64,000 nt of DNA from Enterococcus rivorum (GCF_001742285.1 NZ_MIEK01000001.1:1-64000); one strand, 5' to 3'. Counted from the first letter of the stretch, positions 1 through 10,763 are shown. A program made the numbers and translations. Notes: a model not told the origin generated them from the sequence alone.

Positions 1-317
1 TGGCGACGAAAACGATTGATGGTACGGTAACTGATTTGTTCATGATTAGCCAACCACCGCATCCGATAACTGTCTTCCAACAGAAATTCTATTCTTCTTC
101 CTGAAAACACTTTTTGTGTATACGCATACAAAATGACTTTTAACATCATTTTGGGATGGTAGGCTGGACGTCCAAGTGGTTGTTCTAGTTGATGAAACAA
201 TTTCTGTGGAATGGCTTCAACTAGCGAGTGAACGGCAAAGACAACATCGGTTTCGGAAATAAACTGATCCATATCTAGTGGTAAAGTTGTTTGATTGATG
301 GTATAATTTTTAAACAT
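1..317 (-). CDS. IS1182-family transposase, N-terminal part (cut by window edge)
   Basis: The reading frame starts at an ATG at 317 behind an AAAGGAG ribosome-binding site and stays open to the edge of the window, giving about 105 residues. The start MFKNYTINQTTLPL, the block RPAYHPKMMLKVILYAYTQ and the segment SGRRIEFLLEDSYRMRWLA are typical of the N-terminal DUF772-like domain of IS1182/IS1380-type DDE transposases. The catalytic DDE part would lie outside the window. No frameshift is seen in the visible portion, so the gene may be intact. It is a mobile-element gene with no functional link to its neighbours. Confidence 0.85.
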   Translation of the reverse strand, partial: MFKNYTINQTTLPLDMDQFISETDVVFAVHSLVEAIPQKLFHQLEQPLGRPAYHPKMMLKVILYAYTQKVFSGRRIEFLLEDSYRMRWLANHEQISYRTINRFRR

Positions 318-395
318 AAGAGCACACTCCTTTGATTTAGTTTCGACACTTTAATCATACTAGGTTGTGTGCTTTTTGTGTAGCCCAAAAGTGAA
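1..395 (-). mobile_element. Left part of an IS1182-family insertion sequence
   Basis: The window opens inside an insertion sequence. It contains the 5' end of an IS1182-type transposase gene and about 75 bp of leader between that start codon and the surrounding sequence. The leader carries a stretch at about 366-385 (gtgtgctttttgtgtagccc) that may belong to the terminal repeat, but the other end lies outside the window, so terminal repeats and a target duplication cannot be confirmed. The boundary at 395 is an estimate. Confidence 0.6.
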
Positions 396-429
396 AAAAG
401 CTCGTTTATTCAGTCTATTTCCTTATGAT

Positions 430-600
430 GAGGAATAGAGAGGGCTCATACTTCCAGAATAAGCAGCCTCAAAAGCAACTGGGGAATTACGAGCTGTTTT
501 ATTGCTATTTACAGCTCGTTTGACGCCAGTTAGGAATGAAATCGGCTCGTTTCTTGCCGAGTTGCTTCCGGCTAGCTGCCTCTTCGTTGATAGTTGATCC
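430..600. repeat. Folded intergenic element between the IS and a GNAT gene
   Basis: This stretch is more GC-rich than the surrounding spacers and contains nested inverted repeats. AACTGG (477-482) pairs with CCAGTT (526-531) and encloses ACGAGCTGT (489-497) paired with ACAGCTCGT (511-519). A second hairpin is CGGC (543-546) with GCCG (556-559). The minus strand also has an open frame of 66 codons here, without a convincing ribosome-binding site. The nested pairing suggests a dispersed repeat or structured RNA rather than a gene. Which strand is transcribed is not clear. Confidence 0.5.
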
Positions 601-610
601 CTCTTGTTTT

Positions 611-1186
611 TTAAACGGAACATTCTCTTTTTTTAGAAATCAAAAAAGTGAGGCAACAATCAGATGTATTTCTGACTATTGTCCCACTCTCTATCCAATA
701 TCTTTGAATCAGTTTACCATCAATAGTTTTTTCGTCTTCTAGTTTTCCACCATTTTTAATGATTGTTATTTTAGAAGGTTCATTTTCTTTGTCACAGGTG
801 AGTAAGACTTTTGAGTGTCCTTTCTCTTTAAATATAGCTAAAGATTGCTTTAATAATTCATTGGCATAGCCTTTTCCGCGGTGGGAAGGTACAACCCCAT
901 AACCAATATTTCCACCCAATTTCAGTAATTTTTCGTTTAGTTGATACCTTAATTGAACTGCCCCAACCAATTTAGACTCTTTTTCCAAAAATAAAGTTTC
1001 TGCTGGTACAAAAGAATGACTTGAATTTTTTTTATCTTCTTGGAGTTTTTCTAACCACTGTTGATAAGTCAGTCCATTTAAATTAGCAGAAAACGGCGTT
1101 ATTCTGCTTTCTCCCACTTGTTGCCAATCTTGAACAAATAATCGATACTTCTCTTCATCTTCACTATTCAACGCTTTTAATGTCAT
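611..1186 (-). CDS. GNAT-family N-acetyltransferase with an aberrant C-terminal tail
   Basis: This is a predicted acetyl-CoA-dependent N-acetyltransferase of 191 residues. The acetyl-CoA site is visible in GYGVVPSHRGKGYANELL, followed by the usual VLLTCDKENEPS strand and the IIKNGGKLEDE segment typical of RimJ-like GNATs. I chose the ATG at 1186, six bases after AGGTG, over a GTG three codons upstream. Family members normally end near QRYWIE; here about 24 further residues (GTIVRNTSDCCLTFLISKKR and on) lead into the repeat beside the IS element, so the 3' end was probably altered by a rearrangement. The substrate cannot be inferred. Confidence 0.8.
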   Translation of the reverse strand: MTLKALNSEDEEKYRLFVQDWQQVGESRITPFSANLNGLTYQQWLEKLQEDKKNSSHSFVPAETLFLEKESKLVGAVQLRYQLNEKLLKLGGNIGYGVVPSHRGKGYANELLKQSLAIFKEKGHSKVLLTCDKENEPSKITIIKNGGKLEDEKTIDGKLIQRYWIESGTIVRNTSDCCLTFLISKKRECSV

Positions 1187-1205
1187 AAACTGCACCTAAT
1201 TTCGA

Positions 1206-1571
1206 TTAATATTTTTGTTTCTCAGGAATTACTCCTCGAACACCGCCTAAAGGCTCTTTCATATCTCCATGATACCTTGGGATTAGATGAATATGACAAT
1301 GCATAACACTTTGTCCAGCATCTTCTCCACAATTTACACCAATATTGAACCCACTAGGCTGAGACTCCCTATCCAACATCTTTTTTCCACGGATGATTAA
1401 TTCATCGATTGCTACTTTTTCTTCTTTTGATAAACTAAAATAATCGCTCTTATGATTTTTAGGTATAATTAAAAGATGGCCTTCACTGACGGGATATTTA
1501 TCAAAAAAAGCACCTGCAAATTCGTTCTCTATATAAAATTTATTCATTTCACAAAAAATACAAGTTGCCAT
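1206..1571 (-). CDS. HIT family protein (nucleotide hydrolase)
   Basis: The 121-residue product belongs to the histidine-triad superfamily of nucleotidyl hydrolases and transferases. The triad signature HCHIHLIPR lies near the C-terminus, and an N-terminal CIFCEMN segment supplies the cysteines common in Hit proteins. Family members act in the cytoplasm on AMP-lysine, AMP-NH2 or dinucleoside polyphosphates. The start is the ATG at 1571, six bases after AGGAGG; an upstream in-frame TTG overlaps that Shine-Dalgarno and is unlikely. It follows metG on the same strand but is separated from it by a strong terminator. Confidence 0.88.
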   Translation of the reverse strand: MATCIFCEMNKFYIENEFAGAFFDKYPVSEGHLLIIPKNHKSDYFSLSKEEKVAIDELIIRGKKMLDRESQPSGFNIGVNCGEDAGQSVMHCHIHLIPRYHGDMKEPLGGVRGVIPEKQKY

Positions 1572-1600
1572 CAGAATCCTCCTACTCAAATTATTATTTT

Positions 1601-1635
1601 CAAAAAGAGGATGGGTGTTTGTCCCATCCTCTTCT
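1601..1635 (-). terminator. Intrinsic terminator after metG
   Basis: GAGGATGGG (1607-1615) pairs with CCCATCCTC (1623-1631), and the minus-strand transcript runs into a U-rich stretch. It lies just downstream of the metG stop codon. The stem sequence resembles other GAGG-type hairpins in this window. Confidence 0.8.
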
Positions 1636-1645
1636 TACTTGATTT

Positions 1646-3673
<2,028 letters not shown>

Positions 3674-3712
3674 TTAACAATTTTCGAGAATCTTCTAAAT
3701 TCATTCTTAAAC

Positions 3713-3723
3713 AGTATACCATA
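3713..3723 (-). promoter_or_regulatory. Extended -10 promoter upstream of metG
   Basis: On the minus strand TGGTATACT forms an extended -10 box (TATACT at 3713-3718) about 60 bp before the metG start. The -35 region is poor. This would allow metG to be transcribed independently of the upstream malic enzyme gene, after which no clear terminator is seen. Confidence 0.45.
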
Positions 3724-3837
3724 TATCAGACTTTTTGAACTATCAAATCCGTGTGTTTTATTAAGGTCTACTTCCTATAAAAATTCAGCATGATTCTATT
3801 TTTACTGTCGCTTCACTAACTTTCTTTTTCCTAAATA

Positions 3838-5013
3838 CTATCGAATAACGCCATCCTTGATTGCCGCCGCTGAAACTTCTTTAGTAATAATTTCTGCAAG
3901 ATTTTCATTAAAAACCGAAGGGATGATATATTCTGGTGTTAATTCAGATTCTGGAATAATATCAGCAATTGCCTTGGCTGCTGAAAGTTTCATATTATCA
4001 GTAATTTTAGTCGCCTTTGCCATAAACGCTCCTTTAAATAAGCCAGGAAATGCTAAAACATTGTTGATTTGATTAGGATTATCCGAACGACCCGTTCCTA
4101 CGATTTTTGCTCCAGCTCCCAAAGCCTCTTGATAGGTGATTTCTGATTCGGGATTGGCCATAGCAAAAACAATCGCATCCTTATTCATGGATGAAACCAT
4201 TTCTTTTGAAACAAGTTTAGGCGCTGAAACACCAATAAATACATCTGCCCCGCTCATTGCTTCTGCCATTGAACCTTTAAAATTCTCTTTATTTGTTATA
4301 GAAGCAATTTCTTTTTCTAAAAAGGACATTTGATTCTGATTTTCTTTTCCTACGACACCATTAATATTATACGCAATAATCTCTTCGACACCAAAATCAA
4401 CTAACATTTTAATAATTGCACTGCCTGCTGCACCAGTTCCTGAAACAACAACTTTGATATCTGAAACATTTTTATTTACAATTTTCAAAGCGTTAATTAA
4501 GGCTGCGATAGTTACAATTGCTGTCCCATGTTGATCGTCATGAAAAATAGGGATATCAAGCTCCTCAATTAATGCTCGTTCAATCTCTACACAGCGTGGC
4601 GCAGAAATATCTTCTAAATTAATTCCTCCAAAAGTTGGAGCTATAGCTTTTATGATAGTAATTATTTCTTGTGGGTCTTTTGTATCCAAGCATATTGGCA
4701 CAGCGTCAATCCCACTAAATTCTTTGAAAAGTAAGGCTTTCCCCTCCATTACTGGTAACGCTGCTTCTGGACCAATGTCACCTAACCCTAGAACCGCTGT
4801 CCCATCAGTTACAACCGCTACTGTGTTTCCTTTCCAAGTATAATCATACGCTTTTTCAGGGTTCTCTTGAATCTTTCTACAGGGTTCTGCAACCCCGGGC
4901 GTATAAGCTAAAGACAAGTCTTCTTTGGTTTCCAACTTCACTTTAGAAGTTACCTCAATTTTCCCTTGCCACGTTTTGTGAGCCTCTAATGCTTTTTCAT
5001 AAATAGTTGTCAT
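3838..5013 (-). CDS. NAD(P)-dependent malic enzyme (oxaloacetate-decarboxylating)
   Basis: The 391-residue protein is a short bacterial malic enzyme converting L-malate to pyruvate and CO2. The malic domain contains LAYTPGVAEPC (catalytic Tyr), DGTAVLGLGDIG and EGKALLFKEFSGIDAVP (catalytic Lys and acidic metal ligand); FHDDQHGTAIV follows, and the Rossmann fold carries VVSGTGAAGSAI. The ATG at 5013 is placed seven bases after AGGAGG and lies one base past the fumarase stop, so the two are translationally coupled. Together they take fumarate to malate to pyruvate. It is similar in size to MaeE and to YtsJ-type enzymes; the cofactor preference cannot be read from the sequence. Confidence 0.93.
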   Translation of the reverse strand: MTTIYEKALEAHKTWQGKIEVTSKVKLETKEDLSLAYTPGVAEPCRKIQENPEKAYDYTWKGNTVAVVTDGTAVLGLGDIGPEAALPVMEGKALLFKEFSGIDAVPICLDTKDPQEIITIIKAIAPTFGGINLEDISAPRCVEIERALIEELDIPIFHDDQHGTAIVTIAALINALKIVNKNVSDIKVVVSGTGAAGSAIIKMLVDFGVEEIIAYNINGVVGKENQNQMSFLEKEIASITNKENFKGSMAEAMSGADVFIGVSAPKLVSKEMVSSMNKDAIVFAMANPESEITYQEALGAGAKIVGTGRSDNPNQINNVLAFPGLFKGAFMAKATKITDNMKLSAAKAIADIIPESELTPEYIIPSVFNENLAEIITKEVSAAAIKDGVIR

Positions 5014-5014
5014 T

Positions 5015-6394
5015 TTATTTCCTCCTACAATCGTTTCCTAACATTTTTTCAGGTTTTACCCACTGGTCGTATTCTTCTGCAGTTAACAAATGTGAAGCAA
5101 TTGCTGCTTCTTTTAAAGTGATTTCTTCTAAATAGGCTTTTTTGGCAATCATTGCTCCATTATCATACCCTATATGTGGGTTTAACGCAGTTACAAGCAT
5201 CAATGAGTTTTCAACATAGTCTTTCATTTTCAACTGATTGGCCTTAATCCCTCTTAAACAATTCTTTTCAAAAGATACAAGTCCACCTGCTAACAGTTGA
5301 ATACTCTGAATAAAATTATAAGCAATTACGGGCATAAAGACATTTAATTCAAAGTTTCCTTGAGAGGCACCAATGCCAATTGTTGTGTCATTTCCCATCA
5401 CTTGAATCGCCACCATGGTTAGAGCCTCACATTGCGTCGGATTTACTTTTCCCGGCATAATTGAACTACCTGGTTCATTTTCTGGAATTGTTATTTCACC
5501 TAGGCCACTCCGAGGTCCACTAGCCATCCAACGAATATCATTAGCCATTTTCATCGCATTAGCTGCTAAAGCTTTCAAGCCACCAGAAACAAACGCAATC
5601 GCCTCTTTATTCGCTAAACTATGAAATTTATTGGGTGTTTCTTTAAATTGAATTTCTGTTTCAAGTGACAGCTGTTCAATAAAAGTTTGAACGTACTCAG
5701 GTGAAGCATTCAAACCAGTTCCTACAGCAGTGCCACCCATGGCTAAGTCTTTTAAACTTTCTAAAGATTGTTCCAACATCCTCAAATTGCTTTCAAAGGC
5801 TGAACGCCATCCACTGATTTCTTGTCCAAAAGTTACAGGCGTAGCATCTTGTAAATGTGTTCGACCAATTTTGATGATTTCTTGATTTTCTATTTCTAAT
5901 AACTGAAGCGTTGTGATGATTTTTTTTATTGCTGGATAAAGTTCTTTTTCAATTAAAAGAACACCAGAAATATGCATCGCTGTCGGGAAAACATCGTTTG
6001 AGCTTTGAGACATATTCACGTGATCATTAGGATGCACCTTTACCCCTTCTTGGGCTGCTAAATGAGCAATCACTTCATTAACATTCATATTTGATTGGGT
6101 ACCACTTCCCGTTTGCCAAACAGATAAAGGGAAATGTTCATCTAATTGACCAGCAATGATTTTATCTGCAGATTTTTGGATGACTTCACTGATAGATTTA
6201 TCCAATTTCCCAGAAAGCTCATTAGAGCGAGCTGCCATTTTTTTCACTAATGCTAAAGCATAAATTAAAGGTAACGGCATTTTTTCTGAACCTATTCTGA
6301 AATTATTTAAACTTCTTTCTGTTTGAGCCCCCCATAAACTTGATGCTGCTACTTTAATTTCTCCCATCGAATCTCTTTCTAAGCGATATGACAT
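5015..6394 (-). CDS. fumC: Class II fumarate hydratase
   Basis: This 459-residue member of the aspartase/fumarase superfamily reversibly hydrates fumarate to L-malate. The superfamily signature GSSIMPGKVNPTQCE is present, as are TGSGTQSNMNVNE and GRTHLQDATPVTFGQE. The ATG at 6394 follows AAGGAG. The stop codon is one base from the malic enzyme start, giving a two-gene operon that would supply pyruvate from fumarate, which is useful in an organism lacking a complete citric acid cycle. Aspartase is the main alternative, but the motif context and the neighbour favour fumarase. Confidence 0.92.
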   Translation of the reverse strand: MSYRLERDSMGEIKVAASSLWGAQTERSLNNFRIGSEKMPLPLIYALALVKKMAARSNELSGKLDKSISEVIQKSADKIIAGQLDEHFPLSVWQTGSGTQSNMNVNEVIAHLAAQEGVKVHPNDHVNMSQSSNDVFPTAMHISGVLLIEKELYPAIKKIITTLQLLEIENQEIIKIGRTHLQDATPVTFGQEISGWRSAFESNLRMLEQSLESLKDLAMGGTAVGTGLNASPEYVQTFIEQLSLETEIQFKETPNKFHSLANKEAIAFVSGGLKALAANAMKMANDIRWMASGPRSGLGEITIPENEPGSSIMPGKVNPTQCEALTMVAIQVMGNDTTIGIGASQGNFELNVFMPVIAYNFIQSIQLLAGGLVSFEKNCLRGIKANQLKMKDYVENSLMLVTALNPHIGYDNGAMIAKKAYLEEITLKEAAIASHLLTAEEYDQWVKPEKMLGNDCRRK

Positions 6395-6514
6395 TTTTTA
6401 CTCCTTCCAGACCTTACTTTGATAGTTTCACTATACTTATTTATTGGTTATTTCGCAATGATAATTCAACGATTTTTTCTAACTTATTAGTGGCAACCTT
6501 GCTCAGTTTAAGAA

Positions 6515-6550
6515 ATAAAAAAACAAGCACTATGAGAGCACTTGTTTAAC
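6515..6550 (-). terminator. Terminator after the amino-acid permease
   Basis: AAACAAG (6521-6527) pairs with CTTGTTT (6541-6547), extended by G-U pairs on the minus-strand RNA, and a run of seven U residues follows. It closes the gene ending at 6591. Confidence 0.75.
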
Positions 6551-6590
6551 TATTCCATTTCATTAATTCACTGTTTACATTTTCATTAAT

Positions 6591-7979
6591 CTATTTTAAT
6601 TCTTCATTAGCTAAACTATGCTTGTATCCATAGAAGAAATAAATGACTAACCCGATTACTAATGTGACACCAAAAATCTGCCATGTTGCTGTTTTTAACT
6701 GTAACATCAATGCCATACAAATAAAAATAGATAAAATCGGAAGGAACGGTACTAATGGTACTTTAAATTCTTCTGGTTTTGGTTTACCAAACATTTTTCT
6801 CAATTTTATAATACCAACAGCCATCATCATTAAATACATTAGACTAACAATATTTGTTAATTCTGCTAATAGCTCCATAGGTACAAGCCCAGCAAAAATC
6901 ATGGCACAAAGTCCGGCAACATAGGTCGCATTTTTTGGCGTACGGCGTTTTTCATCAATTTTACTCATAAACTTAGGTAATAGACCATCCTTACTAATTG
7001 CATAAATAACTCTAGCTAAACTGTACATCATAGAAATCGTTACTGTTAGTAAAGTTAAGATAGCTCCTACAGAGATCAAACCACCAATTGTAGAATGCTG
7101 AATAAAACGCATAGCAAATGCGACTGGATCTTTTACCCCTAATTGAGTAAAAGGGACAATTCCGGTTAAAATTAATGTCACAACGATATAGAGAATCGTG
7201 CTAATAATTATTGATCCAATAATCCCTTTAGGAATGTCCTTTTGGGGATTTTTCACCTCTTCTGCAGCCATACTCACAGAATCGAATCCTAGAAAAGCAA
7301 AAAAGACCAAAGCAGCACCACTAATCACACCAGAAAAACCAAATGGCATAAAAGGCTGCCAGTTTTCAGGTTTCACATAAAAAATCCCAATTCCCACAAA
7401 TAAAGCAATAATAGCAAACTTCACAAAAACCATAATGTTATTTAAGCGCAACGCAGTTTTTGCTTCTTGTGATACCCAGAAAGTGACCAAAACCACTACT
7501 AACATTGCGATTAGGTCAATATAGGTCCCCTCAGCTGAATTGTAAGCGCCACTGATAGCTTTAGGTAAGTTCACTCCTAAACTATCTAAAAAACCATGTA
7601 CATAACCTGACCAACCTGAAGCAACAGAGGAAACAGCTAGAAAGAACTCACAAATTACTAGCCAACCTGTCATCCAAGCAATAATTTCTCCAAATACAAC
7701 ATACATATAGGCATATGGCCCACCAATAACCGGGACTCTTGAAGAAAATTCTGCATAACATAAGCCTGATAAAATAATTGCAATAGCAGCTATCACAAAA
7801 GAAAGCGTCAATGCCGGTCCTGCATATTCATTCGCTGCTACACCTGTAATAACAAATATTCCTGTTCCTACAACTGCTCCAATTCCTAGCATAATAAGAT
7901 CTACGGTTTTTAATTCTTTTTTCATTGCTCCCGACCCACTTGACGGAGCACTCATTTTTTTCTTTCTAAAAATTGACAT
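6591..7979 (-). CDS. APC-family amino-acid permease
   Basis: The 462-residue integral membrane protein has about twelve hydrophobic segments and the APC signature in its first helix (IGAVVGTGIFVITG). It also has the glutamate-containing segment AGPALTLSFVIAAIA and the FFAFLGFDSVSMAAEE block typical of YfnA/CAT-type transporters. It is predicted to import amino acids by proton symport. The ATG at 7979 follows GGAGG; the longer open frame upstream reads through the preceding gene's end and is not used. It lies 35 bp after the GlcU-type transporter gene. The substrate is not deducible. Confidence 0.9.
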   Translation of the reverse strand: MSIFRKKKMSAPSSGSGAMKKELKTVDLIMLGIGAVVGTGIFVITGVAANEYAGPALTLSFVIAAIAIILSGLCYAEFSSRVPVIGGPYAYMYVVFGEIIAWMTGWLVICEFFLAVSSVASGWSGYVHGFLDSLGVNLPKAISGAYNSAEGTYIDLIAMLVVVLVTFWVSQEAKTALRLNNIMVFVKFAIIALFVGIGIFYVKPENWQPFMPFGFSGVISGAALVFFAFLGFDSVSMAAEEVKNPQKDIPKGIIGSIIISTILYIVVTLILTGIVPFTQLGVKDPVAFAMRFIQHSTIGGLISVGAILTLLTVTISMMYSLARVIYAISKDGLLPKFMSKIDEKRRTPKNATYVAGLCAMIFAGLVPMELLAELTNIVSLMYLMMMAVGIIKLRKMFGKPKPEEFKVPLVPFLPILSIFICMALMLQLKTATWQIFGVTLVIGLVIYFFYGYKHSLANEELK

Positions 7980-8014
7980 TTTGGCCTCCAAAAAAATAGG
8001 CGTAAACAAATGGT

Positions 8015-8878
8015 CTACACCTTCATATACCCTAAAAGAATACCACCTAAAATAACAAAAAGGCAACCAAAAATGACATATCTCATCTCTTTTTTAGTTT
8101 TGTATTCTCCAAGTAGAAAAATTCCTCCCAAAGTAGAAATAATAATCCCCATTTGAGAAAGAGAAAAACTAATCGCTAAGCCCATTGTCTTCATGGTTAA
8201 CAACATACAGATATTTCCGAGTCCCCATAAAAGACCACAAATTGTATTTTTCCAGACATACTGATTAACTTTTATTTTTTTAAATGCAAAAAAACTAGCA
8301 CCAACAACCATCCCGATTCCTTGTGGCAAAATAATTCCCCAAGGATCTAAGCCCATAGCTTTTATTAAAATCGTATAAGAACCATACCCAATCGTTGAAA
8401 AAACAAGTGCTCGCAATCCCTTATTAAAATTCAGCATTGACCAAGTAGTTTTTACACCACTTTCGTCATCTTTTCTAGCTGTCAAATAAGCACCTAATAC
8501 AAGTAGCGCAAGAGCAATAAATCCTAACGTGAAATCTCTACTACCTTGCCACTCATGAAAAATAATCGCTCCAGCAATCGTATTGACAATTAACTGCATC
8601 CCCGTTGAGACGGGTAATCCAACGGAAACACCCATATACTTCATCCCATGAAATTGTTGATTCTGTCCGACGCTCCAAAATAATCCTGATAAAATTCCTA
8701 CAACAACCAGTTGAAAAGTCATTACTGGTTGAACGAATAAAAAAATAAAAGCAGAAAAAATAAAGGCACCGATAGTCATCCCTAATGTCTGTTGATTTGC
8801 ACTACCTCCAATTTTACCACTAATTAAACCAATACTCCCCCATGCAAACATTGGGATTAAGGCTATGAATAAACTCAT
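8015..8878 (-). CDS. GRP-family sugar uptake protein (GlcU/RbsU type)
   Basis: This 287-residue protein has ten predicted membrane helices in the two-fold repeated arrangement of the drug/metabolite transporter superfamily. Segments such as PMFAWGSIGLISGKIGG and FSVGQNQQFHG-like SVGQNQQFHGMKYMGVS match the glucose/ribose porter family. It probably imports a hexose or ribose by proton symport, independently of the PTS. The ATG at 8878 is six bases after GGAG; a TTG four codons upstream overlaps that site. Bce-type kinase gene sequence lies upstream with only about 20 bp between. Confidence 0.85.
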   Translation of the reverse strand: MSLFIALIPMFAWGSIGLISGKIGGSANQQTLGMTIGAFIFSAFIFLFVQPVMTFQLVVVGILSGLFWSVGQNQQFHGMKYMGVSVGLPVSTGMQLIVNTIAGAIIFHEWQGSRDFTLGFIALALLVLGAYLTARKDDESGVKTTWSMLNFNKGLRALVFSTIGYGSYTILIKAMGLDPWGIILPQGIGMVVGASFFAFKKIKVNQYVWKNTICGLLWGLGNICMLLTMKTMGLAISFSLSQMGIIISTLGGIFLLGEYKTKKEMRYVIFGCLFVILGGILLGYMKV

Positions 8879-8898
8879 CTTATTCTCCAATCCATTTT

Positions 8899-9924
8899 TT
8901 ATCTTATTTCATTGAAATAACTGAGAAATGGAAAAAGTAATTTCATCGTAGTTCCTTCTCCCTCAATTGATTCCATTGATAATTCATGCCCTAGTTTTAC
9001 AGCCAGTTTTTGAGCTAAATATAAGCCTAATCCTGTTGAATGTTGTTCACTTTTACGTCCATTCTCACCAGTAAAACCTTTATCAAAGATTCTTCGCTGA
9101 TCTTTTTTAGGGATTCCTATACCGGTATCTTTTAATGAAAGCCAAATTCCTTCTTTTGTCCGCTGAATTTCTACCGTAATCTCTCCACCTTTTGGAGTAT
9201 ATTTAATCGCATTACTAACTAGTTGTCTAAAAATGAAAGCGACCCATTTAGAGTCTGTCAAAACCGTAGCATCCTCTCCAATGATTGTGAACTGCAAGTT
9301 CTTTTGAATAAAATAATTGGCTTGCGTTCGGATGACCGATTGAACAATTTCTTTTAATGAATATTCTTGAATTAGATAATCTTTAGAGAAGCTATCTAAT
9401 CGTGCATAATAAAGAACTTGCTCGACATAATCCTCAATTTTCTCCAATTCATTTTCTAGTAAATAATATTTTTTTTCTGGAATATCATCCTCTAATGATT
9501 GTAAAAGTAAATTCACAGCAGACAACGGGACTTTGATTTCATGAACCCAAGAATCGATATATTCTTTTTGCTCTTGTTGAGAACTAATCGCTTGTTGCAT
9601 CACTTGTTGGTGCTCTACTATCAAACCATTGACATATTCTTGTGACATTTTTTCTTCATGTTTTGATGCATATTCTAAATAATTTTGTAAAGAAGGCGGA
9701 TGTTCAGACGTTTCAATCGACTGCCACCAACGTTTTTTTAGCGAATAATCAATAACTAAAAAAAGAACGAGCAATAACCCTTCTAATAATACAATATACC
9801 CCATCACAGACATCGTCAACTTCATTTCAGGAGATAACCATAAAATGAAACAGGTAATCCCTACAAAGGAAAACCATCCAATAAATAATAGCCAATGATC
9901 TTTTAAATATTTACAGATTGTCAT
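8899..9924 (-). CDS. Bce-type (intramembrane-sensing) sensor histidine kinase, SapS-like
   Basis: The 341-residue kinase has two membrane helices at about residues 13-30 and 40-58 separated by only a few residues. It therefore lacks an extracellular sensor domain, the hallmark of BceS/GraS-type kinases. The H-box is SWVHEIKVPLSA, followed by an N-box (FRQLVSNAIKYTPKGG) and G-boxes (DTGIGIP and STGLGLYLAQKLA). These kinases detect cell-wall-active peptides such as bacitracin through a partner BceAB transporter, and no such transporter lies alongside. From memory, E. faecalis SapS (which controls distant sapAB and rapAB) sits in a similar place. The gene starts 12 bp after the response regulator. 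Confidence 0.88.
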   Translation of the reverse strand: MTICKYLKDHWLLFIGWFSFVGITCFILWLSPEMKLTMSVMGYIVLLEGLLLVLFLVIDYSLKKRWWQSIETSEHPPSLQNYLEYASKHEEKMSQEYVNGLIVEHQQVMQQAISSQQEQKEYIDSWVHEIKVPLSAVNLLLQSLEDDIPEKKYYLLENELEKIEDYVEQVLYYARLDSFSKDYLIQEYSLKEIVQSVIRTQANYFIQKNLQFTIIGEDATVLTDSKWVAFIFRQLVSNAIKYTPKGGEITVEIQRTKEGIWLSLKDTGIGIPKKDQRRIFDKGFTGENGRKSEQHSTGLGLYLAQKLAVKLGHELSMESIEGEGTTMKLLFPFLSYFNEIR

Positions 9925-9936
9925 TTTCCCACCTAC

Positions 9937-10611
9937 TTACGGAACAATATAGCCTTGTCCGACTTTCGTTTCAATATATCCTTCGATTCCAGCCTGTTCG
10001 ATTTTCTTTCTTAACCGATTGATATTAACAGTTAAAGTGTTGTCATCGACGAATCGTTCATCTTCCCAAAGAGCCCTCAATAATTTTTCTCTCGTTAATA
10101 TTTTTCCATGTTTCTTTACTAAAATGTATAGTAAACGATATTCATTTTTACTTAAATCAATTGTTTCACCTTTAATCTCCATACTTCCATTGTCAACATT
10201 CAAGGTTATTCCGTTATGAGACATTATCTCACTACTACCTTCAGAATAATTATAAGATCGTCTTAGCAAAGCATTAATCTTAGCAATTAAAACATCTATC
10301 TGAAACGGCTTCGTCACAAAATCATCTGCTCCCATATTCATAGCCATAATCATGTCCATATTCGTATTTCTACTAGAAATAAAAATAATTGGTACTTTAG
10401 ATACCTCTCGAATTTTTTGGCACCAATAATAGCCATCAAAAACAGGTAAATTAATATCTAATAAAATTAATTGCGGTTCTTCTTGCTGGAAATCTTCCAT
10501 TACGCGGTTAAAATCAGTGGTTCCAAATGTATCTAATTGCCACTTTTGCAACTCTTCACTGATCAATTCGCGAATCGTTGCTTCATCTTCTACAATCATA
10601 ATCTTTGACAT
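9937..10611 (-). CDS. OmpR/BceR-type response regulator, SapR-like
   Basis: The 224-residue protein has a receiver domain (MIVEDEATIRELISEEL at the start, phospho-acceptor Asp in LILLDINLPVFDG, conserved Lys in FVTKPFQ) and a C-terminal OmpR winged helix (LSKNEYRLLYILVKKHGK, LTVNINRLRKKIE). It is the likely partner of the Bce-type kinase downstream and would activate ABC-transporter genes in response to peptide antibiotics. The ATG at 10611 follows TTGGAGGA. A promoter (ATGACG-N17-TAGAAT) is visible upstream, so both genes form a two-gene unit. Confidence 0.92.
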   Translation of the reverse strand: MSKIMIVEDEATIRELISEELQKWQLDTFGTTDFNRVMEDFQQEEPQLILLDINLPVFDGYYWCQKIREVSKVPIIFISSRNTNMDMIMAMNMGADDFVTKPFQIDVLIAKINALLRRSYNYSEGSSEIMSHNGITLNVDNGSMEIKGETIDLSKNEYRLLYILVKKHGKILTREKLLRALWEDERFVDDNTLTVNINRLRKKIEQAGIEGYIETKVGQGYIVP

Positions 10612-10641
10612 TTCTAATCCTCCAATTTGATTATTACTTTC

Positions 10642-10670
10642 ATTCTACCTTAACAGAAAAAAAACGTCAT
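10642..10670 (-). promoter_or_regulatory. Promoter of the Bce-type two-component operon
   Basis: On the minus strand ATGACG (10665-10670) and TAGAAT (10642-10647) are separated by 17 bp, about 30 bp before the response-regulator start codon. Confidence 0.6.
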
Positions 10671-10716
10671 TCATATAGGACTTTTTGCCGAATTTTATGA
10701 TAAATATTTAATAAAT

Positions 10717-10746
10717 AAAAAAAGAGAAAGCAACATTCACTTTCTC
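10717..10746 (-). terminator. Terminator after trmO
   Basis: GAGAAAG (10724-10730) pairs with CTTTCTC (10740-10746), and the minus-strand transcript continues into seven U residues. Confidence 0.8.
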
Positions 10747-10763
10747 TCATTCCACAGTTTGTT

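Noticed and set aside
423-623. 66-codon open frame on the minus strand in the IS-adjacent repeat
   Set aside because: No ribosome-binding site, unusual composition and strong nested inverted repeats point to a structural element.
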